Source: Cryptomeria japonica
Lineage: Eukaryota > Streptophyta > Pinopsida > Cupressales > Cupressaceae
Reading direction: 5' to 3'
Length of the DNA stretch: 64,000 nt
Assembly: GCF_030272615.1 (NCBI RefSeq)
Contig: NC_081412.1
Location: 689,508,083-689,572,082 of the forward strand
Below, piece after piece: positions 1 to 10,735 of the stretch. Position 1 is the stretch's first letter. The number at the start of each line of letters is the position of its first letter. A model generated the notes under the pieces. The model was not told where the DNA came from. It worked only from the letters and a program-made list of their open reading frames with translations, and did not search any database. The translations under genes and the position numbers were made by a program.

Positions 1-120
1 TTTGGTCGATTGATAAGTGGTCATTGTGTGAGTATTGTGTCAATGTTTGTTTTGTATCGACGCGGATGAATATGTACAATGTGTTGCCATGTCTTTGTGT
101 GATTTTTGATGGTTTTGCGA

Positions 121-262
121 TGTTTTTTGGATTTTGATGAGACATTTTTGAATGTTTTTGGATTTTGATGAGACATTTTTGAATGTTTTTGGATTTTGAT
201 GAGACATTTTTGAATGTTTTTGGTATTTTGTTGAGACTTTTTCCAATGTTTTTGATATTTTG
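121..262. repeat. 31-bp tandem repeat, about 4.5 copies
   Basis: Units start at 121, 153, 184 and 215, with a partial copy from 247. The unit begins TGTTTTTGGATTTTGATGAG and runs 31 bp (32 in the first and fourth). The first three copies are nearly identical and the fourth is diverged. The array lies in the untranslated region between the integrase stop and the off-window 3' LTR of GYP1. Related T-rich sequence recurs at about 600-660. It explains the repetitive Lys/Gln-rich frames on the minus strand, which I do not regard as coding. Confidence 0.85.
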
Positions 263-689
263 GATGATTGCTTGAATGAAGAACGTAATGATGCATAAGA
301 CAATGTAGAATCCACTTCCATCAATAGGTTAAGGGCATTGCCCCCAAGTGTAGACATGACTATGAAAAAGTGGGATGCAAGATGCATGAAGTATTTTCGT
401 TGATTACAGATCAAACAACAAGCCATGGTTAGATGGATGGATGTGTGTATGAAGTAGGTGTGATTGCAACAAGTCTGAAAGATACTGGAGCCATTGCCTT
501 TACGAGTGGCACCTGTTTGCCAGGTTTTTACCATCGCACTTACCCAAGGTGCCACCGGAGTGGTTGTTCACCGTTTGGATGTATGATTTTTCTTGAATTT
601 ATTTGAATGTTTTTGTATTTTCTTCAGGACATTTTCTGACTATTTTTGGTATTTTCTGATATGCAGGGGAGCCTGATGCCTTGTACACC
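263..689 (-). other. GYP1 3' untranslated region
   Basis: Noncoding sequence downstream of the integrase stop. No polypurine tract or LTR boundary could be placed, so the 3' LTR is taken to start beyond the left edge of the window. Confidence 0.5.
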
Positions 690-1979
690 TTAAGTATAAA
701 ACCGTTTGAGGTGCATGCTATTGATTGGATCTGCGAGCGGTTCTCCTTCTGATGTAGCCAACTGATATGCCCCGGACCTGAACACAGCAGTGACAACATA
801 TGGGCCCAACCAATTTGATTCAAACTTGCCTTGATGTTCTCTGTTTGGTTGGTTGCGAGGATTTTCTCGAAGAACAAGATCACCTACCTCAAATGTACGA
901 GATCTAACTCGGTGATTGTAGCTTCTACTCATGCGCTGCTGATAGATTTTCAGGTGATTGTATGCAGCTTGTCGCTTCTCATCAAGTAACTCCAAGTCCT
1001 GAAGACGTGAGACTCTGTATGCTTCATCATCGATGAGATTATGCAAGGAAACTCTTAATGATGGTATCTCAACCTCAATAGGTAAGATAGCTTCTGCACC
1101 ATAGACCAATGAATAAGGAGTTGCACCTGTAGGGGTTCGAATGCTAGTTCGATATGCCCATAGCGCTGGATTTAGTTGAACATGCCAATCACGCCCGACA
1201 TCATTGACTGTCTTCTTTAGGATCCTCAATATGTTTTTATTGGATGCTTCGGCCTGACCATTGCCTTGTGGGTACTAGGGGGTGGAAAAGCAATGTTGGA
1301 TATGAAATTTCTCACAAAGCTCACGGACATCCTGATTTTTGAAAGGAAGACCATTATCTGTGATGATGGACATGGGTACACCATACCGGCAGATGATGTA
1401 GTTGAGGATGAATGAGGCGATCTGCTTGCCGGTGACTTGGGTAAGTGGAATAGCTTCGATCCACTTGGTGAAGTATTCGATGGCGGTAATAATAAATTTA
1501 TGGCCGTTGGATGAAGATGGATGAATCTTACCCACAAGGTCAAGGCCCCATTGACAGAAAGGCCATGGTGTCATGATTGGTTGCAGTTCCTGGGTCGGTG
1601 CATGTATCAGGTCGCCATGAACTTGACATTTCTTGCATTTTCTGACAAAGTAGTAGGAATCCTTTTCCATAGATGGCCAATAGTATCCAGCTCGCATGAG
1701 TTTCTTGGCCAGTGACGGACCACTTGAGTGAGTCCCGCAAATTCCTTCATGTACCTCTTCCAAAGCCTTTGTTATCTCATCTTGTTCCAGACATCGAAGG
1801 AGAGTACCATCAAGACTACGTCGGTATAGGGTTTCGGCAATAATGGTATATCGAGTAGTTTGGCGAATGAAGGTTTTACGTTGGTTATTTGATTGGTTGG
1901 GAGGAAGGGTGTGATCGCGGAGACAGGTGTAGAACTCACCATACCATGGGGATGCAGAACCGACAAGGCGACATATCAT
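690..1979 (-). pseudogene. GYP1 integrase (broken)
   Basis: The N-terminal zinc-binding region is visible as GICGTHSSG followed by CKKCQVHG (HHCC type). The DDE core follows with WGLDLVGKI, then ITDNGLPFKN, and a C-terminal part with NPALWAYRTSIRTPTGATPY and GDLVLREN. Integrase inserts the cDNA copy into the genome. A TAG stop at 1275-1277 interrupts the frame just before the conserved YPQGNGQAE motif, and sequence continues in the same frame to 690. A TAG at 2016-2018 separates it from RNase H. There is no chromodomain after the final LKRFYT, in keeping with the Tat lineage. Family assignment is firm; the enzyme cannot be made from this copy. Confidence 0.9.
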
Positions 1980-2015
1980 TTCAGATTCAAGGATATCATA
2001 AGCAGGGATCCAAAG

Positions 2016-2741
2016 CTATTCTACCAAGAATTCGTAGCGTGTTGAATTCTGTGGAAGATCTAGTAGGGATGCGATGGTAGCCATAGCGTCAGCAGCTCGA
2101 TTCTGATCTCTTGGTATCTGTTCAAAGGTGATAGTAATAAATGATGTCTTTAGCTTGTCCACCATTTGCTTGTATGGCAGGAGTTTATCATCCTTAGTCT
2201 GATACTCATCTGTTGCTTGTCGAATGACCAGTTGGGAGTCGCCATATACTTGCAGTTCTTGTAATTTCCATTGTATGGCTAATCTGAGTCCTATGATCAA
2301 GGCCTCATATTCTGCTATGTTGTTTGTGCATGGAAATGTGAGCCTGTAAGACTTCAGGATGCTATCACCTTGGGGTGTGATAAACAGAATGCCTGCCCCC
2401 GAGCCGTGCCTAGTGTATGAACCATCAAAATATAGTTTCCATGGTTGTGTTGTTGTGATCATGAATATCTCTTCATCTGGAAAATTGGAAATGAGAGGAT
2501 GATCACCTATGAGAGGTGCATCAACCAACTGATCTGCAATAACTTGCCCTTTGATAGCCTTACGGTCCACATACTCAATGTCAAATTCACTTAGAATCAT
2601 TACCCATTTGGCCAAGCGGCCTGTCAATGCTGCTTTGCTGAGTAAATACTTGAGTGGATCAATCTTTGTGATTAGTTGTACCTTGTGTGTTAACAGATAG
2701 TGCCTCAGTTTAGTGGCTGCTAAGATTACTACTAGGCAAGC
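2016..2741 (-). pseudogene. GYP1 second RNase H (archaeal-type, Tat lineage)
   Basis: The segment carries WKLYFDGSYTRHGSGAGIL, then TNNIAEYEALIIGL, VYGDSQLVIRQ and RDQNRAADAMA, which give the acidic residues of an RNase H fold. This TNN-AEYEAL form is the additional RNase H that Tat-lineage gypsy elements carry after their original one. Its role is to degrade RNA in the RNA-DNA hybrid during reverse transcription. It is in the same frame as RT upstream and integrase downstream, cut off by TGA at 2742-2744 and TAG at 2016-2018. The linker upstream (about 2630-2741) still reads as the tail of the first RNase H domain. Confidence 0.85.
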
Positions 2742-3869
2742 TCACTCAATAGGTGTGTAATTGAGTTCATAGCCCACCAGTGTGCGAGAGATGTAGTAAA
2801 CAGCACACTCTTTGCCTTCTGCATTATGTTGTGCCAGTAATACACCTAATGCTGTACTTGTCGCTGAGATATATAATAACAACGGTCTACTTGGATCTGG
2901 TGGCATCAGCAATGGTGGATTCATGAGATAGTCTTTAAGCGTCTGAAATGCTTGCTGGCATCGGGCATCCCACTGAAAGCGGATGTTCTTGTGTAGCAGA
3001 TGTGTGAATGGGTGACACTTATCAGCCAATTGTGCAATGAATCTTCGGATGGATTGAAGCTGTCCTTGTAATGTCCTTAGCTGACTGATATTCTTTGGTG
3101 GTGGCATGTCCATTATTGCCTTAACCTTTGCTAGATCGACCTCAATGCCTTTGCTTGAGACAATGTATCCTAGAAGCTTCCCGGAGGTCACTCCAAAGAC
3201 ACATTTCCTTGGGTTGAGTCGAACATGGTATTGTTCCAGTCTATCAAAGATTTTATCTAAGATGTGAAGATGTCCTTCTCTAGTAAGTGATTTTGCTAGT
3301 AAATCATCCACATAATCTTCCATCATAGTATGCATCATGTCATGGAAGATGGTGGTCATTGCTCGTTGATAGGTCGCTCCAGCATTCTTTAGACCGAAAG
3401 GCATTACATTCCAGCAGTATGTGCCCCATGGACATGTGAAGGCTGTCTTATGTTGATCTTCGGGTGCGATCTTTATCTGATTGTATCCTGAAAAGCCATC
3501 CATGAGTGAAAGCATGGCATGTCCTGCTGTCAAATCTACTATGATGTCGATACTTGGTAGAGGGAAGTCATCCTTAGGACATGCCTTATTCAGATCTCTG
3601 AAGTCAGTACAAATGCGGATGCCCCCTTTTGGTTTGCCAACTGGCACAATGTTGGAGATCCATTCTGCATAATCAATTGGTCTAATGAAACCAACATCCA
3701 GGAGTTTCTTGAGTTCTGTTTTGACTAGCACGGCAATCTGAGGATGCATCTTACGAAGCTTCTGCTTGACAGGTTTGGCTCCTTTTGCTACTATGAGGTG
3801 ATGCATGACTAAATCAGGATCAAGCCCAGGCATGCCTGCATATGACCATGCAAAGTTGATCTGACGCTG
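2742..3869 (-). pseudogene. GYP1 reverse transcriptase plus first RNase H
   Basis: RT motifs occur in order: IVPVGKPKGGIRICTDFRDL, LMDGFSGYNQI, FTCPWGTYCWNVMPFGLKNA, the catalytic box YVDDLLAKS, and LNPRKCVFGV with LLGYIVSSKGIEV. The C-terminal part (SRPLLLYISATSTALGVLLA to YTPIE) is the ordinary gypsy RNase H. It makes cDNA from the element RNA. YVDD is intact. The frame is opened by TAG at 3870-3872 and closed by TGA at 2742-2744, both inside what was one polyprotein. RT belongs clearly to Ty3/gypsy. Confidence 0.93.
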
Positions 3870-6647
3870 CTAGAAGAACTCGATAAATTTAGGCTGTTCC
3901 TTTGGAGTGAGAAGAGATGCCAGATGTATGATATGAGGATTTTCAGGAGTCCCCACATTGTATTCTTTGGTTTCCTCGATGAGAATTGTTGATCATTCCT
4001 GTTGTGCATTAGCAGGGAGAATGTCAAACCCTTCATCCTCAGGTGCCTCAAAGAGGTTTTCACCGTTGGATACGCTCTTTCTTTTTTCTTTTGTCGGATC
4101 AAACAGTGCCATAGTGTGGTTTTCACTGGAAGATCCATGTTTTATTGTTATATTTTTGCAGCTGAAAGGTTTGGCATCCACCCCGAAGTATGCTGCGCTA
4201 TTAAGTTCAATGGCGAATCTAGCTTTGTGATCCCCGCTTAGTAGATTATCAAGTAATTCCAAAAAGTCAATGATAGCCTCATCGTTTTGGAAGAGGTCAA
4301 GACATGGAGGATTTGATTGGTTCCATTCGATGAGTTCAGGGTGGATAATGGGCATTACTTCATCGATTAGGTTAAGTGCGGGAGATGTTGTAGTGAGGGT
4401 TAAGACATTATGGTGAAGGTCGTTAATGGTACTCTCCCTGTTAGAATCAGGCGTAGGATGAGACATAGGGTCTGTGGAAGATGTTTCTAGCTCAGGTACC
4501 CAAGTGGTCTTTATTTGTGCTTCTCCGTAAATAGGGATATCTTTGCGGGGTGGAGGCGGTGATGTGTCTTCCTCATCTGAAGTGTTAAGTTGCACAGAAT
4601 CAAATTCCCATTCATGTGAGTCGGTCTCTGAGTCACTTTCCAGCATCCGATTACTATACCATACTGGGATGTCTTTTGAGTTAAATACTGCAGGTATGGA
4701 TGGTCGATGTACCTTTGTAGTGAGCGGTGCTGCAGGAAGTTTGATGGGGATCACGGAATCTGATACGGGAAGTAGCGGTAATATTGACTCGGTGGTGTCT
4801 ACTGAAACTGCTGGTACCATAGATGCTGTTGTGGGTTCTGATACAGTGGTTGCTGCTAATGGTACTATGGATGTAATGGCTACTGCGAATGGGATTACTG
4901 GTTTGATTGGTGGGATGATTGGTATTGTAGATGGTTGTGTTGGGTTTGTGAGCCTCAATGGGGCAGTGGGGATAGTGCTTGAGGCTGCTTTAATGATAAA
5001 AGGTGTCTTCTTTGCCGTAGGTTGACATAGTGGTTTGTTGGGTTTTCCTTTGAATCTGAGTTTAGGAAGGATCTCTTTTTCAAAGCCTAGGCCTGTATTA
5101 CCTTTGGGCTTGAATTCTGGCAACAGAGGTTCTTGTCGTCCTTGTTTGCAGTACCCCAAAGCACTCTGACCATCATATCCCATTCTTTGCATAATGAGGA
5201 GGCCTTTGCCATACTGTTCCATAGGAAGTGTAACTTGTGGTTTATCAGTGGTGATGGGATCTTTATAGATCCATTCTGCTAGGTCTTCATCTTGTGTTTC
5301 TTCCTCTTGACTCTTTCCAAGGACGAAAGGTGTCAAGGCACATGCAGGCGTGATTAGTGGTTGCTGGAGTAACTGCTGTGGTTTACCATGTGTTCTAGGA
5401 GAAGTGGGCATTTGTCCCACACAAAAGAGTTGACTCAAATTGTTTTCCCCGGGACCTTCCTCTGCTTCTTTCATCTTAAGCTTTTCTTGCTTGGGTATAG
5501 GGGTGTTCGAATTGGCAAGAGAGGCGGGACTTACATATGATGTGGAGGAAATGGCTTCCCTATTATTAGGAACAGTAATCTCTGGTTGATGGCTGATATT
5601 ATGGCAAAAAGCAAAGGGATTGGCATCACCCAGGATTGTGATCTCTGTACCGTTATGTGGGAACTTGATACATTGATGGTAAGTAGATGGAACAGCTTGC
5701 ATGGCGTGTATCCAAGGTCTCCCTAATAATAGATTATATGGCAGAGGAAGGTCCAGAACCTGACAGATGATGTGCTTTACCACAGGGCCCACTCGGATTG
5801 GTAGTACCACAGCTCCTTTGGATGAACGCTCTGCATCATCATAGGCCTTGATGGTGATCTTCTTGCGAGGATCCACTGATTCTATTGCATATCCCAATGC
5901 TGTGACCAACCGTAGTGTACAAATGTTTAGGCCTGCTCCATTATCTATCAAGACTCGCTTGATCCTGTGTTGGTTGATAAAGCCTTCAATGTGTAGCGAA
6001 GCGTTATGAGGTTGTTGGAACGAAGAGTTGTCACTTTCGGAAAAAGTGAGACAAGGTGATGACTTTAGATTCCCAACCATGGCTCGAAATTGGTCCGTAT
6101 TTAGGTTTGCAGGGACTGACACCTCCTGGAGTGCTTGATCCAAGATAGTTTTATGAGATGGTGATAGGCGTAATAGCTCTAAAATGGATATGAGCGCAGG
6201 GGTTTTGTCTAATTGTTCCACAAGGTTATATTGCTTTGGGATGGAGGTGGTGCCTTGTGGAGCTGCCTTTATGGTAACTTTGCCGCGATGCATAACAACA
6301 TTGCAATTGGAGTTGGGATTTTTGAAGGTTATAGTTGCAATTTGTTCACTAGCATCATACAGGTGATTTATAGTGTAGTTATACGCAGCCTGCATATAAT
6401 CAGTGGTATCAATGCCTCGCCGGGAAGTGGAAGGACCCCTTTGATCTTGTGATGGAAGTGGATTTTTGAACATCAAATGATCATTATTTGTTGTTTTTGG
6501 GTCATGTCCTTCAATCTCAATTTCTCCTCGATCAATAAGATCCTGAATGAGATCTTTCAATCGGTGACAATTACTTGTCTTGTGTCCTCTTCCTTGATGG
6601 AACTCATAATGTTCAGTATCTCTCCACCATGCCGGTTTGACCTGAGG
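3870..6647 (-). pseudogene. GYP1 aspartic protease with long linker and G-patch-like stretch
   Basis: About 855 codons are open between TAG 6648-6650 and TGA 3993-3995; the segment from 3992 to 3873 remains in frame. The start reads as the end of a Gag zinc-knuckle (HQGRGHKTSNC around 6590), then LKDLIQDLIDRGEIE. The protease region has RVLIDNGAGLNIC (a D-[ST]-G-A site with N in the second place) and later LLLGRPWIHAMQAVP. A Gly-rich stretch, GKGLLIMQRMGYDGQSALGY then GLGFE, fits a G-patch, an RNA-binding domain seen in some plant gypsy polyproteins and retroviral proteases. A Pro/Ala/Thr-rich linker follows. The N for S/T change in the protease site may be inactivating or a family variant. 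Confidence 0.8.
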
Positions 6648-7941
6648 CTAATAGTTGGATAGTTTAGGTAGAGTGATCAAATTCTGAGAAATGAGTTGTC
6701 GCATCATTGTTTCAATGGGTTCCCCTAAGGGAGTGTATGTGCGTTTTTGTTTTTGTGGACGAGGTCTTGGTTCATCATGAGATGTGAGGCGACCATGAGG
6801 TGTTATTCTGTGGTGGAGGATTTTGTCTTGCAAATCGAACCACAGGTTGTGCATTTTGGATAGTCCGGGCATCCACAACCCCATCATTGACGATATTCTT
6901 GTTTTTATTCCAGAAGTTTGGTTTATCGCTATTGAAGCGTGGGCAAGGACCATCTTTTGGTTCATTAAAGATTTTGATGAGTCCTTTCTTGATGAGTGCC
7001 CTTTCACATTTTAAACCCTTGGTGATCATATCGTTAAAAGAGTCTGTGTCTTTGACATCCAGGTGAAATTTCATTTCTTCGTTTAAGTTGGAAATGAAAA
7101 TTTCCACTAGTTCTCGTTCAGGTAACTGAAGAGAACGTCTGCTAGACATTTGGCGCCATCGTTGTAGGAATACTGAGAATAATTCACCTAGTTTTTGTTT
7201 GGTGTTGCATAGATCAGCCATGGTGATGTCGCGTTCAATGTTATAAGTGTAATGAGATAGGAACTTCTGGATGAGTTCCTCAAATGTTCTAATGCCACCT
7301 GGTAGTCGGGAAAACCATGATGTGGTTGTTCCTCCCAAGCTTTGGGGAAAAAGGCGCATTAGGTATGTGTCCTCATAAGCCACTTCAAGACAAGCGGAAT
7401 GAAATTCTCAGACATGATCACGAGGATCTCCCTTTCCTCTATATTTTTTGAATTTTGGTGTTTCGAACCCTCGTGGAAAGGGTGGCATATAAATATTCCT
7501 ATCAAAAGGATAGGGACAGATGTCATTAAGTGAGAATTGATTGGTCTTAACACCACTATGAAGTTGTTGGGCGAGATTCTCAACTTGTTGCCGCAACATC
7601 TCCATTTCATTTGGAGGAGGAGGTGGTGGGTTACCTCGAGGAAGGTTATATCTGATGGGATCTCTACCCCTTTCCTCTTCATGGCGACTTTGTCTTTCTG
7701 ATGCTTGTCTTAATTGGGCAAAATCAAAGTCTGAGGGGAGTTTGGCTCCTTCTTGAGTGAGTTTTAAGAAGTGAGCATCTGCATTGCTCCTGAGTATTTC
7801 ATCAAAAAGTCTGTTAAAGAGAGGGTTATACTGAGCCCTTTCTATTGTTGCAGGAGTGGGAGTACTTGGGTTTTCGTCATCTGCATTTCCTCCAAGTGCT
7901 TCTTGAAATTCATTGAGATTGTCCTCTTCTTCTTCTTCCAT
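6648..7941 (-). pseudogene. GYP1 Gag
   Basis: The start ATG at 7941 opens an acidic N-terminus (MEEEEEDNLNEFQEAL). The Retrotrans_gag core follows: YLMRLFPQSLGGTTTSWFSR, FEELIQKFLSHY, LVEIFISNLNEEMKFHL. Gag forms the particle that packages element RNA. Three lesions are visible: TGA at 7408-7410 (probable CGA origin), a one-base frameshift near 6775-6790 where SPHIS changes frame into HDEPRPRP, and TAG at 6648-6650. The region KRTYTPLGEPIETMMRQL has a clear counterpart in GYP2 (RKYTPLNESLHSIMNKLL), linking the two families. Confidence 0.88.
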
Positions 7942-8151
7942 TTCTATTTCTCATTGTCTTGACCATGATCGGGTTTAGGCCATTTTGTTTATAAGCTTTT
8001 TGTTGAAGTCGTGTGAAAATGATGATGAGTTTTTGTTGAAATGAGAGATTAATGGTTGGTGAATTGTGTTGCATGTGGATCTCTAACACCTTTAAGGTGG
8101 ATGTAACCAAAATTCCTTCTTTGAATTGCTTGTTTGTTTGATAAGTTTTGA

Positions 8152-8205
8152 TGTGATAAGGTGTAGAGAAATCTGAGATGTGATAAGGTGTAGAGAAATC
8201 TGAGA
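8152..8205. repeat. 27-bp tandem duplication
   Basis: Two adjacent identical copies (8152-8178 and 8179-8205) of a unit beginning TGTGATAAGGTGTAGAGAAA, inside the GYP1 leader. Confidence 0.9.
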
Positions 8206-10363
8206 TGTGTTACAGATTTAACTACCTAGTAAGGAGAGGATTCACTCATGAACTAGTTTTAACCTGCGTAGATGTGTCTCTTAGGATGAGCTTATCCTAG
8301 ATGTAGAAACAATCTAAAAAGTGATGTGATGTGTTTGATTTCAAGCAATATCTAAAAGAGAACTTGGGACAAGAACCTCTTAATGTTTTGAGAGTTGGGA
8401 CGGATTGATGATGAAGTGATGATGTATGAGTGAGATGATGGATGAAAATGTTTTCAACTTCAATAAAAACTTTGTGTTACAAATGGGACAAACTCTATCT
8501 CTTCCCTTTCAGGTGTTGGTGGTATTTCTCGAGCTGTGTTGTATGTGATACAGACATTTGGGAAGAAGTTGGGATTAATCTTTCCTCCTTGGTTTTTGTG
8601 GTAACTCAGAGCTCTATATTGCATAAAAGCTCTGCGGTTCAATGATTCGGAATCAAATTCGTTTGTTTTTCCTTGAAGGTAGAGATGCATGTGATGCAGA
8701 AAGACTCTATGTGAGACAAAGATTTGTCTATTTATATAGAAGAATTTCCTCCTTTTGATCAAAGCCTTTGAGCTCAATGTTCTTCTTTTCAAGTTGATAT
8801 TCTGATGACGCTTCTTCTTTCGCAAGATGTGAAGAATGGTCATAAAATTTGACTCTTTGTTGTTTGTACCTTGTTTTTGATGTTTTTGGTTGTTTTGACA
8901 GATGTTTGGTTGGATGAATACTTTGTTTTTGGGAAGTGATTTTCTGATTTTTCTTTGACAAGAAAACAAAGCAAGCACACAAACACAAGAATGTAGCCTC
9001 AATAGGAACAAATGAGTATGGGTCTAGATCAACCCAATCCTTGGACTTGTATATGACCCTTCCTTTAGATGTATTTTAAGATGTATTTCCAAAGCCTGAA
9101 GTCGGCTCAATTTGCACTTGGTCTTGACTAAAATGAACACACTTCAACCACTTTTTATCCCTAAGGTCAAATGGCCAGTTGTGATAAATTTAGCCCACAT
9201 CTTGATATTTCTTCGACTTTGGTACTACATACCTTATGAATTCTGTCGTGGCAGGCAAGGATGTGATATACTAAGTCTTGCATGAGCATAACAAATAGAT
9301 GATCCCTATGATGGGGGAGTCACCACTTTTATCAAGCCACAAGTGACTTTTCAAAAAGCTATGTTTCTACTCAAGGAAATATGTATGGTGAGTATCTTGG
9401 GAGCAAAACCATCTATGCTCTTGCACTAAATTATATCGCAAATATCCTCAATCAATAGAATGGGTGGGCTACTACTTAAAGGTGTTTAGTCATGTTCGAT
9501 GTTTTTGGACATAAATTCATTCTACAGTGACTCACTTAAGAGCCTTGTAACTGGTGGTGGGGCCCATTTGTCCTTTCGGCCAGTTACACTGTAGGAACAG
9601 CTATACCCAAGGCTACAGCTTTTGCTCTCACCTGATTTCTATAGCGGCTCGAAGGATTTACCGCTCGAGGTCATTCCCAAGAGTATCGATCCCTTGGCAG
9701 GCCTCTCTTAAAAAGATAAAATTTGAGTGTTACTAACACTTTTCTCTTGCACCTAGGACCACGAGAGCCAAGGGAGAGGATAGTGTGTGTTAGAAGTAGG
9801 TCCACTCGATTGACTTTTTGCACAAGCGTGCCAAATACGTAAAACACTTGTTCTTTTTAATCCAGCATTTGCAAAGATGATTTAACTATTTGGAGATGTT
9901 GCTCCAACAGTCATGGTGTTCGTTTTAACTTCAATGGCAAAATGTGTTGTAATCTAAAAATTTGGAAATCCCGGTCAACTTAATGAAAAACACGTTTTGC
10001 TTGAAGTAAAATTTGTTTGCAAAAAGATCAAAACAAGTGGATTGTGTATTTTATTTGCACCAAATTTTTGAAGTGTGGATTGTAAATTTTAGGTCCAAAT
10101 TGATGCAATGAAATCAAATTTGTGTTGTTAATTTTAAGCACCAAAAGAAAATGAGTCCTAACTAGAAAGCAATGAATATTTTTATTTTGTGTTTTTCAAG
10201 TTCTTTTTAAGCACTAAATGAAAATTTTGTGATTTTTATGTTGGGTTGTTAACGTGCATGAACAAAAAACAAGTTAGTAAAAACTAATGTTCAAGGGGGG
10301 CTTCCACAAGCCTAAGATACTCAATTTTTTGGTTACAAAGCGACTTGGACAACACTCTGTCGC

Positions 10364-10645
10364 AATAGCGCTAGTCTGCTTTTTAGACAGAAGCGCTAAT
10401 TTATACAATAGCACTAGTCTGTGCTTATAGAAGCGCTAATTTACACCGTAGCGCTGAAAGAATAGAAAAATCCGAGAGGTCAAAAGCGCCAGAAGAGTTT
10501 TAATAGTGCCAGAATTGTGACAAAAGCGCCAGAATGTTGTCAATAGCGCTAAAACTTTTTCAATAGCCCTATCTTAGGGACAATAGCGCTAAAAGAAATT
10601 GTTTTGATAGCACTAAAACATGTTCATTAGCGCCGAAGCGCGACC
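10364..10645. repeat. Cluster of about 14 AGCGCT/AGCGCC decamers
   Basis: Short motifs of the form (A/T)AGCGCTA or AAGCGCCAGAA recur about every 15-30 bp, for example near 10365, 10391, 10432, 10449, 10484, 10524, 10543, 10583 and 10629. Variants read AGCACT, AGTGCC or AGCCCT. The core AGCGCT is a palindrome. The cluster begins about 50 bp from the primer site, in the first 350 nt of the leader RNA, where packaging or dimerisation signals usually lie in retroelements. Confidence 0.8.
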
Positions 10646-10693
10646 TGTGTGGCACTTTCAACAAGCAAAATATGTTAGTTGTCAAAAAAAAAA

Positions 10694-10733
10694 AATCAGA
10701 AGGTTGCGTGTTCGATTCACGTCGGGTTCACCA
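10694..10733 (-). other. GYP1 primer binding site with extended tRNA match
   Basis: On the minus strand the site starts TGGTGAACCCGACGTGAA and continues. On the plus strand it reads as a tRNA 3' half with correct geometry: TCAGA (anticodon-stem 3' strand), AGGTT (variable loop), GCGTG-TTCGATT-CACGT (T arm), CGGGTTC (acceptor strand), A, CCA. About 40 nt match instead of the usual 18. Nuclear tRNA genes do not encode CCA, so this is a primer-derived sequence and not a tRNA gene. The tRNA looks like Arg(UCU); that identity is from memory. Confidence 0.85.
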
Positions 10734-10735
10734 AA

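Larger units (their letters stand above)
7942..10693 (-). other. GYP1 5' leader
   Basis: About 2.75 kb of noncoding sequence between the primer site and the gag ATG. It holds a 27-bp direct repeat (8152-8205) and the AGCGCT motif cluster (10364-10645). I found no coding frame of recognisable family. The length is unusual next to GYP2 (about 1.16 kb), and an old insertion inside it cannot be excluded. Confidence 0.6.

Noticed and set aside
121-262. CRISPR-like array
   Set aside because: Units are adjacent with no spacers, in plant DNA; it is a simple tandem repeat.
4543-5025. Plus-strand 160-codon open frame
   Set aside because: It is antisense to the GYP1 polyprotein linker; the Gly/Val/Thr-rich content mirrors the Pro/Ala/Thr-rich coding strand.
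10695-10733. tRNA gene
   Set aside because: Only the 3' half is present, CCA is included, and it abuts an LTR end; a primer binding site explains it.
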